DNA of 64,000 bases from Flavobacterium sp. BFFFF1 (GTDB lineage: Bacteria; Bacteroidota; Bacteroidia; Flavobacteriales; Flavobacteriaceae). Below the pieces are notes generated by a model, which searched no databases, had not been told where the DNA came from, and was given only the letters and a program-made list of their open reading frames with translations. How positions within the stretch are numbered: position 1 is the stretch's first letter; each line of letters opens with the position of its first letter. This document shows, piece by piece, positions 8,010 through 17,373 of the stretch. The stretch covers positions 20,698 to 84,697 of the forward strand of contig NZ_NKJE01000017.1 in assembly GCF_002256285.1 (NCBI RefSeq), read 5' to 3'. The translations under genes were made by a program, and so were the position numbers.

Positions 8010-10363
8010 TTTCCCAATTCTGAAACCAGTTCATTGTAACTGTATAGCTTCGGGCTTGTTTGGTCATACATTACGGATACCCGTATTCCCTTTAATCCGG
8101 AAACACCCTGCAGGTCTTCTACGTCAAAGAATTCGACTTCTGGTCCCAAACGCTTTTTGTGCTGTAAGAACGCAATATAACGCTTGTATTCTGATCCTTC
8201 CTCCTGCTGTGCGTATACAATTGTAATTTTATTTTGTGCCGTAATCCGTTCGGTAGTCCCTTTAATAAAGGCTTTATCAATGCGTTTCTTGACCACTTCG
8301 TAACGCGCATTATAAGAACCGTCGACGTCAAACCGTTTTTCATCCATCCTGAAACGAATCGTAATGGGTAAGTTAATCACCAGGATCAATGACGCCACTT
8401 CCATAGGAAAGGGAAGCGAAGGCTGCAATTTATGGTATTCGTTTTCCATATCGCACATCACCTGCAATTGCCACAGCCGCAGGTTATATAGGTAAAGGAA
8501 GTTAAATTGCGGTTCGTTTGTGATGGAATTCCCGATATACATATTGTGCTCAACGCCATCGGTTTTAAAACGTTCGTAATAATGGGGATAATATTCCTGC
8601 GCCTCAACCTGCTTTTTGTCCAGGATATTCGCCATTTTCTTATTGATAATCGAAACCGTGGCGTCAAATTTCTTCCGCGAAGCGTAAACTGTCTCTGAAT
8701 TCGCATCCAATGCATCGAAATACGCTGCAACCATTTTTTTGATTTCGGTCGTTTCAGGCTGGTGCATTTTCAATATCGGATGAATCTCCTGCTTAATATA
8801 CCGCTGTATGATTTGTTCTGAATCGGCTTTGACGTCCGAGGCTATCGAAGTCATATATTGCTCGAGTTCAAATACCTTTTGTTCAAATACGGGCAGTTTC
8901 TTCGCCGCATTGATTGCCTCAAAAATGTCCTTCAACAAATTGACCTGTACCAATATATCATCTTTGGTAGTAGCATTCCGCTTTTCTGAAGATCCTTTAA
9001 TATCGATTTGTCCAAACAACGGATACACATTATTGAAAACAATTTCATGCAACGACGCCGCATCATTAAGATGGCTGAACGCTTCTTCCCGAAATTTCCA
9101 ATAAACGCTCGGGTGGATTGTCGTATACTCCTTTTGTATCAGGGCCTCGATCTGGTTGCGAATATCCGAATAGTACCGGTCAATCGTGTCAATCAGGTAA
9201 GGAAGCACAATGTCCAGTTTATTGGAATTGATGGAATTGAGACGTTTTTTTGTAGCGGAAACCAATTCAATTACTCCAAGTAACGTCCCATTTTTAACCA
9301 CAGGCGCAAAAATGGCACTTTGAATGTCCTGCGCCAGCAGTTGTCCGCCTATAAGCGCTTTTGGGTGTTCACTATGGAATTTTTCCACATCGGAAATAAC
9401 AAAATACTTCTGTTCTTTAATTAATTCCGGCATATCACTATGACAAAGAAAATCACCGCAATCCGTTGTTGCATCATCATATGACAGAAAACTGTGGATG
9501 TTTTTTTCGAAAGGAGAAACCGTAAATTTGTTGGTAACCGGGTCAATCGAACTGTATCCAATGCGCAGGTCGTTAAACTGGAAAATGGACCGGAAAATTC
9601 CCTGAAAACTTTCACGGATTATTTCGGTATCCAGCTCCTGTTTCGGACTCAGTAAATTGGTTTTGAGGTTAGAAACGGCGCTTTCTACTGTGGCATCATA
9701 TAACGACATGATCCCGAATCCACGCATAATCCAGCTTTGCGGTGGGAATTTTTCCTTCCAAAGCGCGGTATCTTCAAAATTATCGATCAACATCTCAATG
9801 TCTTCGGCGGTAATGGGCTTGGATTTTTCAGTAGGCAGGATTTCGATAAAATCTGCATTGTACAAAATCCGGTAATGCTTTTGAATGCCGTTTCCGTCTG
9901 GAATATCGTAAAAAAACGGCTTCGCAAAATCAAACTTATGCCCATAATAGCCATTCAGGATCATACAGCAACTCATCACATAAAACCTTTCGTCAGTAAA
10001 ATCCCTGACTTCCATATCAAAGTCGGGACCGGCATTGTTTAGTATTTGCTGAAAGCGCGCCGAGTAATTAAAGACGATATTGTGAAACGGAATTGTAACT
10101 GCTTTGATTTCGTTGTTGGTCAATGCGGTTGGAAAAAGATCCGCAAGCAGGTTCCCGATCAGGTGTTTGTGCATTTTGATCGTATCAAAATCCTTAATAC
10201 CATCGCGCAGTTCCGGTACTTTAGCGGCCGCTTTAAGCAGTCCCTGCGCATAGTGGGCACGATAGTCTACATCAGAATTGGCAATCTCTTCAAGGTTTTC
10301 GAGCAGCCTATGGAAAGAGATCTGGACTTCGAATGGATTGTCAATGGGTTCCTTTAAAATCAT
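8006..10363 (-). CDS. GAF domain-containing protein (785 aa)
   Basis: A large cytoplasmic protein without signal peptide or membrane segments. Residues ~230-400 look like a GAF ligand-binding domain: IFQFNDLRIGYSSIDP, then KYFVISDVEKFHSEHP, QSAIFAPVVKNGTLLGVIELVSA. The flanking regions are helical and have no recognisable output domain (no kinase, cyclase, phosphodiesterase or DNA-binding motif). Homologous GAF proteins of similar length are common in Flavobacteria but uncharacterised. It has its own promoter (TATCTTTG at 10383-10390 with an upstream TTTG) and is convergent with the HD-PycTM gene, overlapping by 4 bp. Function unknown beyond presumed small-molecule sensing. Confidence 0.75.
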   Translation of the reverse strand: MILKEPIDNPFEVQISFHRLLENLEEIANSDVDYRAHYAQGLLKAAAKVPELRDGIKDFDTIKMHKHLIGNLLADLFPTALTNNEIKAVTIPFHNIVFNYSARFQQILNNAGPDFDMEVRDFTDERFYVMSCCMILNGYYGHKFDFAKPFFYDIPDGNGIQKHYRILYNADFIEILPTEKSKPITAEDIEMLIDNFEDTALWKEKFPPQSWIMRGFGIMSLYDATVESAVSNLKTNLLSPKQELDTEIIRESFQGIFRSIFQFNDLRIGYSSIDPVTNKFTVSPFEKNIHSFLSYDDATTDCGDFLCHSDMPELIKEQKYFVISDVEKFHSEHPKALIGGQLLAQDIQSAIFAPVVKNGTLLGVIELVSATKKRLNSINSNKLDIVLPYLIDTIDRYYSDIRNQIEALIQKEYTTIHPSVYWKFREEAFSHLNDAASLHEIVFNNVYPLFGQIDIKGSSEKRNATTKDDILVQVNLLKDIFEAINAAKKLPVFEQKVFELEQYMTSIASDVKADSEQIIQRYIKQEIHPILKMHQPETTEIKKMVAAYFDALDANSETVYASRKKFDATVSIINKKMANILDKKQVEAQEYYPHYYERFKTDGVEHNMYIGNSITNEPQFNFLYLYNLRLWQLQVMCDMENEYHKLQPSLPFPMEVASLILVINLPITIRFRMDEKRFDVDGSYNARYEVVKKRIDKAFIKGTTERITAQNKITIVYAQQEEGSEYKRYIAFLQHKKRLGPEVEFFDVEDLQGVSGLKGIRVSVMYDQTSPKLYSYNELVSELGN

Positions 10364-10382
10364 GTCCCGAACTTTTAGAATG

Positions 10383-10416
10383 CAAAGATACTAAATGATT
10401 AAACGCGCTTATCAAA
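10383..10416 (-). promoter_or_regulatory. Promoter of the GAF protein gene
   Basis: On the minus strand, TTTG (10413-10416), a 22-bp spacer and TATCTTTG (10383-10390) match the Bacteroidota TTTG / TAnnTTTG consensus. The box ends 19 bases before the ATG at 10363. Confidence 0.6.
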
Positions 10417-10468
10417 TGTCTGATCGATCAGCTATGAACAACTAGTATTTTTCTATCTCCTCAAAGAA

Positions 10469-13400
10469 TTATTTGAAATACTTTTTCCCTTTGAAATAGG
10501 TAATCGCTCCCAACAAGCTTATTGCGCCGATACTTTGCCATATCCAGCCCAGTGATTTGGCTTCGCCACTGGCGTAAGAATGCAATCCTGACAAGTGGAA
10601 GTTCACACCGTAATAGGTAAATAATATCGAAATGAACGCATACATGCTCATCAGATTAAAAATCCATTTGCCTCTTAAGGTCGGAACAAACCGGGCATGG
10701 ATTACAAAAGCGTATACCATAATACTGATCAAAGCCCATGTTTCTTTCGGATCCCAACCCCAGTAACGACCCCAGCTTTCATTAGCCCACTGCCCTCCCA
10801 GAAAATTCCCAATGGTTAGCATGACAAGACCTATCGTTAAAGCCATTTCATTGATGTAAGTGATTTCCTGGATATTTAGCCTCATTTTTTGCTTATTCCC
10901 TTCGTTGGTAAACAACATCAGCAATAAGGAGACAAAGCCAAGAACCATACCCAATGCAAATGGGCCGTAACTCGCTACGATAACGGCAACGTGAATCATC
11001 AGCCAGTATGAATTCAACACCGGCTGCAGGTTTGCGATTTCCGGATCAATCCAATTGGCATAAGCAGCCATCAGGATAATCGACGTCACGAACGCGCAGG
11101 CCGCAATAGTAAGCTTTGATTTACGGTCAAATGCAAGCCCGAAGAACATCGTCGACCAGGCAACATAAACGATTGCTTCATACGCGTTGCTCCACGGTGC
11201 GTGCCCTGAAATATACCACCTCGCAATTAAACCTAAAGTATGCGCTGCAAACAATAAGGCGATAATCACATGCATCGCATTCACCAAAATTCGCATGAAT
11301 TTGTTCTCCTTAAAAATCCGGATAATCACAAAAACCATCATAACCACCCCAGCCGTCATGTAAAGGAAAAACAGGTTTTGGAAAATGTTGATTTTGTTAT
11401 AAAGGATTTCATACGAGATTTTATCCTCATCCGGCATCACCTTTGCCCCATACTTTTTCTGGAATTTGGAAATCCCATCAAGGTAAAAGTCGGCCTCCTT
11501 ATAGTTATTTTTTAATGCGCCATCGGCTAATGAATTCAGGTAAATGGGAATAATCTGCTTGGTAAAAACGGAATCAAGCCCTTGAAATTTTGCCGTACCC
11601 AATTCTGCGAAAGAAACCCATTTATTGTTCTTATCGCCGGGAATCGGGAAAATCCTGAGTATATTTCCCATTAAAGCCGAGTTCATCAGGAACACTTTTT
11701 TATCTGTTTCAATAAAATCTTTCTCGAATTGATCCGGATTGGCTTCCTTATTCGCCTTATCGACGTATTTGGACAATTTATAGTTCCCTTTTTCGTCGAA
11801 GAAATTGATGAATCGCGCCAATTTTTGCGTGGCAGGGATTCCGAGTATTTTCCTGATGCTGTCGTTGCCCGGTTTGATATAGATCAGCGGCACTTCAAAC
11901 CATAAGTCCGGGCTTTGCGTCATCGACAGGAACACCTGGTCTGCATTCATGCCTTTGTACTTTTCAGAATGGCTGACTTTCCTTAGCAATTCCGAGGAAA
12001 AAGTATTCACCGGTTTCATTCGGCCACCGGCATCCTGAATCACCAAACGTCCGAACTTCGAGGCATGGGCCTCTCCTACTTTATATTTTTTGAGGATCGA
12101 GTCAATTCGCTGCTCAGAGATCTGCGTGTGCTGCTCGTTGTGTTGTGCAAACGAATTAAGTCCGAGGAACAACAGCGCGATGGCCAAAAGACTGGCTTTC
12201 TTTTCCTTCACTTTGTTCAATTTCCTTTTCAGGTCAGCGAAACGCGAATGTTTGGTAAACATGATTGCCATCATCCCAAAAAACAACATAAAATATCCGG
12301 AATAAGTGATCACCGTTCCCCAGAAATCGTGGCTCACCGAAAGTTTGGTCCCTTTTTCATCATCATCATATGACGACTGGAAGAAACGGTATCCCTGGTA
12401 ATCCAAGACGTGGTTCATATGGATATTATAGTCAAATTGATTTTTCTTACCGCCTGTAGTGTCAATCACGGTAACCTCACTTTCAAATGCGGAAAAACTC
12501 TCTGTTCCCGGATACCGCTCCGCGTTGAAATCATTTAGCTTTACAGCAAAAGGTGTGTTGAAAACTTTGTTGCCGAACGAAAGCGTGAACTCGAGATTGC
12601 CGGAATTGAAAACCTGCACTTTCGAAGCTTCGGGAACACCGCTCATGAGCGACAGCTCTTTTTCCTTACCCTCCGCGATCACTTTAACCACAAGCACATC
12701 ATCTGCTTCCTTGTCCTTTTTATAATTGTTGTCCGAAACGTATTTCTGCACGCCTTTCATCGCCGGATTCGGAAAGACAAACTGCGCACCGCCTACATTG
12801 TAGAGTGAACGCAGCATTAACGGCTGTACAGAGTCTTTCGCGACACCGCCCTGTAATTTATCCGCCATTCTCATAAAAGTTCCTGCAAATGGCGTTTTTA
12901 TAGTCAATGCAGTCCCTTCACCGGTTACATTTACAGCACCCTGGGTTGGTTTATTGAACGCAAAAAGAATGTTGTGAATGTTGATGACCTCGCCGGATTT
13001 AAGGAAGTGTTCGTGGCGCGTGCCTCCTCCTGCTTCTACCATTTTCAAATAGATCTCACCGTTCTTGTCTTCTTTGATTTCAGGCTTCGCATTCATGATG
13101 TAATCGACATAGCGTACTTCATAAGGGATATCCGCAAAACGGTCTGAAATTGAAAAATCATTGTTAGTCGCCTGGGAAAGCAGCAATTCTTTCTCTTTAA
13201 CTTTCCGCTTCAGCCCTCCTTTGTACTGGCCGTCAACACTGATATTCAGGAAGTTTTTTTCCGAATAAAACTCATTGGAGGTACTTCCTTCGCGGATCAG
13301 CATCATGCCCTCGTAGCTGATGTATCTCGTAATTCCGGCACCGATTAAGATAAAAATAAACGAAAGGTGCAGGATTAGTGTCGCCCATTTTTCCCGTTTA

Positions 13401-13627
13401 TAAAGTTGGTATCTTTTGATGTTCCCCAGAAAATTGATCAGGAAAAACAACATGATTGCCTCAAACCACCACGAATTATAAATCAGTATGCGGGCAGTTG
13501 CCGTGTTGTATTTACTCTCTATAAAAGTTCCGGCTCCCATTGCCACCGCAAAAAGGATAAAAAGAGCAGCCATTAAACGTGTAGAAAAAAAGAAAGACGC
13601 CAGTCGGGAAAGTACTTTATGGTCCAT
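10469..13627 (-). CDS. ccsBA: Fused cytochrome c biogenesis protein CcsBA (ResB-CcsA)
   Basis: System II cytochrome c synthetase: it exports haem across the inner membrane and attaches it to apocytochrome c in the periplasm. The N-terminal half is ResB/CcsB-like (transmembrane segments near 15-35, 50-70 and 80-105, a large periplasmic domain, and a further segment near 415-440). The C-terminal half is CcsA-like, with about eight membrane segments and the tryptophan-rich haem-handling motif WGRYWGWDPKETWA near residue 950. The length, 1052 residues, fits the fused form found in Bacteroidota and Epsilonproteobacteria. It stands alone between the GAF gene and a divergent sensor kinase. The assignment is secure. 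Confidence 0.95.
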   Translation of the reverse strand: MDHKVLSRLASFFFSTRLMAALFILFAVAMGAGTFIESKYNTATARILIYNSWWFEAIMLFFLINFLGNIKRYQLYKREKWATLILHLSFIFILIGAGITRYISYEGMMLIREGSTSNEFYSEKNFLNISVDGQYKGGLKRKVKEKELLLSQATNNDFSISDRFADIPYEVRYVDYIMNAKPEIKEDKNGEIYLKMVEAGGGTRHEHFLKSGEVINIHNILFAFNKPTQGAVNVTGEGTALTIKTPFAGTFMRMADKLQGGVAKDSVQPLMLRSLYNVGGAQFVFPNPAMKGVQKYVSDNNYKKDKEADDVLVVKVIAEGKEKELSLMSGVPEASKVQVFNSGNLEFTLSFGNKVFNTPFAVKLNDFNAERYPGTESFSAFESEVTVIDTTGGKKNQFDYNIHMNHVLDYQGYRFFQSSYDDDEKGTKLSVSHDFWGTVITYSGYFMLFFGMMAIMFTKHSRFADLKRKLNKVKEKKASLLAIALLFLGLNSFAQHNEQHTQISEQRIDSILKKYKVGEAHASKFGRLVIQDAGGRMKPVNTFSSELLRKVSHSEKYKGMNADQVFLSMTQSPDLWFEVPLIYIKPGNDSIRKILGIPATQKLARFINFFDEKGNYKLSKYVDKANKEANPDQFEKDFIETDKKVFLMNSALMGNILRIFPIPGDKNNKWVSFAELGTAKFQGLDSVFTKQIIPIYLNSLADGALKNNYKEADFYLDGISKFQKKYGAKVMPDEDKISYEILYNKINIFQNLFFLYMTAGVVMMVFVIIRIFKENKFMRILVNAMHVIIALLFAAHTLGLIARWYISGHAPWSNAYEAIVYVAWSTMFFGLAFDRKSKLTIAACAFVTSIILMAAYANWIDPEIANLQPVLNSYWLMIHVAVIVASYGPFALGMVLGFVSLLLMLFTNEGNKQKMRLNIQEITYINEMALTIGLVMLTIGNFLGGQWANESWGRYWGWDPKETWALISIMVYAFVIHARFVPTLRGKWIFNLMSMYAFISILFTYYGVNFHLSGLHSYASGEAKSLGWIWQSIGAISLLGAITYFKGKKYFK

Positions 13628-13662
13628 TTAGTGGAAAATTTTATTTGGTATAAAAAGCCGCA

Positions 13663-13670
13663 CAAAAATA
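13663..13670 (-). promoter_or_regulatory. -7 box TATTTTTG for ccsBA
   Basis: An exact TAnnTTTG match on the minus strand, 35 bases before the ATG at 13627. A TTG lies at 13686-13688 with a somewhat short 15-bp spacer. Confidence 0.45.
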
Positions 13671-13789
13671 AGGAAAAATGTGACGCAATTGCTGTCATAC
13701 CAAAGCAATATCTGTTAAAAACGAATTTGAATTTTGTTTCGCCGCAATCTGAAAATACTTATTTTTATCGCGTTTTGTAAAAACTCCTG

Positions 13790-15118
13790 ATGCACAATAT
13801 CAATATCGAATTTGTACTGGCTCTTTTTATCCTCGGCGCTGCGGTGCTCGCGTTCATTTATCATGCTGTATTATACTTCTTTAGCAGAGACCGTTTCCTG
13901 ATTCACTACCTGATTTACCTTTTTTTCACTGGGCTATTTTTGTATTCCAAAACGGGACTGATCGCCGTGCAGTTTGGAAATAATTCGCAAACCTACATCA
14001 TGTATGCATTTCGGGAGGCAATACAAATCATATACCTGTGCTCCTATTTTAATTTTATCATTCACGCCATTGGCATTTCGGGAAGAGAAAAGCCATTCCT
14101 GTTTCGGTTTTGGCCGGCTACAGCAGTCCTTTTGCTGTTATATGCTGCACTATTTAGCATCTCGAAACTCTATTTTCCATTGGAAGATTATACAATTCCA
14201 TTTGTAATGGCGCGCGTATTCATCTTTGTCATCACCGGAATGATGCTGTATCAAAGCTTCCGTTTGAAAGAAATTAAGTTTCAGCTGATCATATTAATCG
14301 GTTGCACCGTCTATCTTTTGTGCGGGCTAATCAGTTTTGTGGTAAATCTCGAACCGGATGACAGCATGCTCATCTATCCATTAGAGTGGCTGATGATTGG
14401 TAGCTTCATCGATATTATATTTTTCTCCGTCGCTATCGGATACCGCAATAAGAAAACCTGGGAAAGCCTTAATCTTTCGCTGTTGGAGGAAGCAAATAAA
14501 GTGATTGAAAAACAAGCAGAACTTGAAAATGAAAGAAACCGGATTGCGGCCGATATGCACGACGACCTGGGCAGCGGACTGACGAAAATTACCTATCTGA
14601 GCCAAATGGCTGTCCGGAACGATGACGCGGGCGAGAGCCTTTTAAAAATAAAAACGACGGCGTCAGCGCTTGTTAAAAATATGAGTGAACTGATTTGGGT
14701 AATGAAGGAGGAAAATAATACGTTGGAAGATTTGACGAGTTACATCAGGGCCTTTGCCTCCGAATATTTTGAATCGAATCATATAGCCTTGCGTTTTTTA
14801 ATAGGCGATATGCCCGAAGGTATTGTCGTAAATGGAACAGACCGGCGAAACATCTTCCTTTCGGTCAAAGAGTGCTGCCACAATATTGTAAAACATGCAG
14901 CGGCAACGCAGGCGTCGGTGGGTATTGAATACGCCGAATGCCTTAGCATTGTTATCGCTGACAATGGCAAGGGAATCCCGGATACAGCGGCGCGTGGAAA
15001 AACCGGAAACGGACTGCAAAACATGGCGTACCGAATGACCAGTATAAAAGGAACCATGGAGATATTGAATAAAAATGGTACTGAAGTCAGGTTTATGATT
15101 CCCGTCGGACGCGGGTAG
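13790..15118 (+). CDS. Sensor histidine kinase with 7TM input domain (HisKA_3 type, 442 aa)
   Basis: The first ~225 residues contain seven hydrophobic segments, resembling the 7TMR-DISM membrane module but without an extracellular sensor domain. A short coiled coil (~230-250) leads to the dimerisation box NRIAADMHDDLGSGLT with phospho-acceptor His257. The HATPase part carries the N-box-like SVKECCHNIVKHA and the G-boxes ADNGKGIP and KTGNGLQNMAYR. This is the NarX/DesK class, whose usual partner is a LuxR-type regulator; exactly such a gene follows 71 bp downstream. Signal unknown. Complete and apparently functional. Confidence 0.9.
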   Translation: MHNINIEFVLALFILGAAVLAFIYHAVLYFFSRDRFLIHYLIYLFFTGLFLYSKTGLIAVQFGNNSQTYIMYAFREAIQIIYLCSYFNFIIHAIGISGREKPFLFRFWPATAVLLLLYAALFSISKLYFPLEDYTIPFVMARVFIFVITGMMLYQSFRLKEIKFQLIILIGCTVYLLCGLISFVVNLEPDDSMLIYPLEWLMIGSFIDIIFFSVAIGYRNKKTWESLNLSLLEEANKVIEKQAELENERNRIAADMHDDLGSGLTKITYLSQMAVRNDDAGESLLKIKTTASALVKNMSELIWVMKEENNTLEDLTSYIRAFASEYFESNHIALRFLIGDMPEGIVVNGTDRRNIFLSVKECCHNIVKHAAATQASVGIEYAECLSIVIADNGKGIPDTAARGKTGNGLQNMAYRMTSIKGTMEILNKNGTEVRFMIPVGRG

Positions 15119-15189
15119 AAAATCAACCGTTTGTATCATTGTATGAAAAAAATAAAGCACTTTACTTTGCACCGTCAAATTTCAGGCTT

Positions 15190-15822
15190 ATGATAGGCAT
15201 TTGCATCATCGAAGATTTAATCGACATCCAAAAGGGATTGCAAAGCATCATTGAAAGTGACCGGCGGTTTCATTTGTTAAAGTGTTTTAGCAATGCCGAG
15301 GACGCCATCAGCGAACTACCCCTGCTGAAACCGGATATTGTGTTGACCGATATCAACCTGCCGGGAAAAACAGGCATCGAATGCGTTTCGGAAATCAAGG
15401 CTGTAGTCCCGGAGATGCTGTTTATCATGTTCACGATTTATGAGGACAACGACCAGGTTTTTGATGCGTTAAAGGCAGGCTCAAGCGGATATATCCTAAA
15501 GAATACCAGCCCCGAGAAAATTATTGAAGCGCTCGTTGAATTGCACGAAGGCGGAAGTCCCATGACACCCAAAATTGCGCGTAAGGTATTGAATACCTTC
15601 AATAAAAATATCAACCAGCAGCCAGTGACTGAGTTGTTATCTAAAAGGGAACTGGAGGTTTTAGACCTGTTGAGCAAAGGATTGCTCTACAAAGAAATTG
15701 CAGACCAGCTGAATATTTCTATCAGCACCGTAAAAAGGCACCTGAACAACATTTACAGCAAATTACAGGTGCAAAACAAAATTGAAGCAGTAAACAAATT
15801 ATACAACAAAAACCAGGGATAG
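15190..15822 (+). CDS. LuxR/NarL-family response regulator (210 aa)
   Basis: Start set at 15190 (MIGICIIEDLID), where the receiver domain begins; an upstream in-frame ATG at 15139 adds 17 residues that do not fit the family. The receiver domain (1-120) has the acidic pair ED near residue 8, phospho-acceptor Asp54 (VLTDINLPG), Thr in FTIYE and Lys in YILKNTS. Residues ~145-210 form a LuxR helix-turn-helix (LSKRELEVLDLLSKGLLYKE, then ISTVKRHLNNIYSKL). It is the evident partner of the upstream kinase. Target genes unknown; the following T9SS gene could be one, but nothing in the sequence shows it. Confidence 0.92.
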   Translation: MIGICIIEDLIDIQKGLQSIIESDRRFHLLKCFSNAEDAISELPLLKPDIVLTDINLPGKTGIECVSEIKAVVPEMLFIMFTIYEDNDQVFDALKAGSSGYILKNTSPEKIIEALVELHEGGSPMTPKIARKVLNTFNKNINQQPVTELLSKRELEVLDLLSKGLLYKEIADQLNISISTVKRHLNNIYSKLQVQNKIEAVNKLYNKNQG

Positions 15823-15909
15823 GACTGATCAACCTGACTCCTGAATTGCATGGCGGGGCACCATAAAAAAGCCCACAAAATCAATCATTAATCAAAAAAA
15901 CGAACACCA

Positions 15910-16854
15910 ATGAAACACTTTAACTTTTTTGTGGCCCTCGTCACACTTTCAGCAACGCTATGCCAGGCACAGCCTGTGATTTCAAGATCAAATGTAAACA
16001 CGACTAATTTTACCTCAGAGTTCCTATATGCACCCGCTGACGGATTTGTGCCTGGAGACGCCGGCGCTGATCAGGTGTGGGATTTCTCAGATCTGGACCT
16101 GATGCTGGTTGGCAACGACACCACTATGCCGGTCGCATCGACGCCTTATGCGGCTACCTTTCCCACAGCAAATTACTGTTATAAATACGATGGCATCTTT
16201 GGGGGAGGTGACCGTTATTATTATCATCATATAACAGCCACTAAATATGACATTCTTTCCATCGCTTACAATGGAACGAACGGCGACAATTATAATGCAG
16301 ATCCGCGTACTTTTATGATTTTCCCTTATGCCTACAATGATGTTTATACTGACACCTATGTGTCTTCAGTCGATATGATTGTGAAAAACGTCACAGCAAC
16401 CTATGACGCCTATGGCACCATTATCATGCCGTATGGAACCTTCGACAATGTGATACGCCAAAAAATAGTCACAAATGGTGTTACCGATTATATCTGGTTT
16501 AATGTGAATCCATTTTACCCGATCGTTCAAACCGTTTTAGCGGAAAATGGACTCGGTATTGTAAAAAACACAACTTTGCTTGGGGTGGATGACCTTTCAA
16601 AAACCAAATTTACAGTATATCCGAACCCCACTTCCGGACTTATTTCAATCGGCGCAACTGAAGGGCTGAACGAAGGCGCAACTGTGACCATTTACAACAA
16701 TATTGGACAGAAAATTTTCGAAACGGAATTCAACCCTTTGAACAGTAATGCAATTGATATCGATATCAGCAGCCAACCTGCCGGATTGTATTTCGTAACC
16801 ACAAATGATAAAAAGAGCAGGGAATTGTACACCCAGAAATTGATTAAGAAATAA
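15910..16854 (+). CDS. T9SS-secreted protein with C-terminal sorting tail (314 aa)
   Basis: An N-terminal signal peptide (MKHFNFFVALVTLSATLCQAQ) directs export through Sec. The C-terminal ~75 residues (FTVYPNPTSGLISI, then TIYNNIGQKIFE, PAGLYFV and a basic end QKLIKK) are a type A sorting domain for the type IX secretion system. The central part (VWDFSDLDLMLVGNDT, then repeated aromatic strands) has no domain I recognise. It sits downstream of the two-component pair and ends at a good terminator. Secreted or surface-attached; function unknown. Confidence 0.85.
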   Translation: MKHFNFFVALVTLSATLCQAQPVISRSNVNTTNFTSEFLYAPADGFVPGDAGADQVWDFSDLDLMLVGNDTTMPVASTPYAATFPTANYCYKYDGIFGGGDRYYYHHITATKYDILSIAYNGTNGDNYNADPRTFMIFPYAYNDVYTDTYVSSVDMIVKNVTATYDAYGTIIMPYGTFDNVIRQKIVTNGVTDYIWFNVNPFYPIVQTVLAENGLGIVKNTTLLGVDDLSKTKFTVYPNPTSGLISIGATEGLNEGATVTIYNNIGQKIFETEFNPLNSNAIDIDISSQPAGLYFVTTNDKKSRELYTQKLIKK

Positions 16855-16876
16855 CATCATTAAATACTGCTAATAA

Positions 16877-16901
16877 AAACCTGCCTCGCGCGGGTTTTTT
16901 A
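16877..16901 (+). terminator. Rho-independent terminator
   Basis: Stem AACCTGC / GCGGGTT with a 5-base loop, followed by a T run; it lies 20 bp after the T9SS gene. Confidence 0.8.
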
Positions 16902-16948
16902 TTTTGATCCGAATTTCTTTTGTATATTTATTTAAAATCGAAATAACC

Positions 16949-17347
16949 ATGGTCAATATCACCGCCAGTATTGGCAACGAAAACTTCAGGACTGAAATTA
17001 AAGGGTCAAATACCATTATCGCCGATGAACCAAAAGAAAAAGGGGGACAGAACCTGGGTCTGAATCCGGGGGAACTCCTCGCCGCCTCGCTGGCATCCTG
17101 CAGCCTGATTACGATGAAAATGTATGCACAACGAAAGAACTGGGATCTCCAGCACGCTTTTGTTGAAATTTCTTATGACCACGATGAAAAGGAACATACG
17201 GCAAACATGATAAAACACATTACACTCACCGGAACGCTTGATGAAGAACAGCGAAGCCGATTGAAGTATATTGCCGGAGTCTGCCCGGTGCACCGTCTGC
17301 TCGAAAAATCAATCCATATTGAAAGTTTCCTGACAGATGCCGTTTAA
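16949..17347 (+). CDS. OsmC family protein (132 aa)
   Basis: The start at 16949 gives MVNITASIGNENF, the usual N-terminus; the longer frame from 16904 begins inside the preceding terminator. The OsmC signature is present: GLNPGELLAASLASCSLIT with the first active-site Cys, and AGVCPVHRLLEKS with the second. OsmC/Ohr proteins are thiol-dependent peroxidases that reduce organic hydroperoxides or handle persulfides. The catalytic Cys pair is intact. This is one of two OsmC-type genes in the window (the other is at 41476-41886), and the two differ strongly in sequence. Confidence 0.88.
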   Translation: MVNITASIGNENFRTEIKGSNTIIADEPKEKGGQNLGLNPGELLAASLASCSLITMKMYAQRKNWDLQHAFVEISYDHDEKEHTANMIKHITLTGTLDEEQRSRLKYIAGVCPVHRLLEKSIHIESFLTDAV

Positions 17348-17361
17348 TCCTATCTTTTCGA

Positions 17362-17369
17362 TAATTTTG
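17362..17369 (+). promoter_or_regulatory. -7 box TAATTTTG, nearly at the start codon
   Basis: Exact TAnnTTTG match ending 4 bases before the ATG at 17374. If it is used, transcription would begin at or next to the start codon, giving a leaderless mRNA. Confidence 0.4.
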
Positions 17370-17373
17370 CTGC

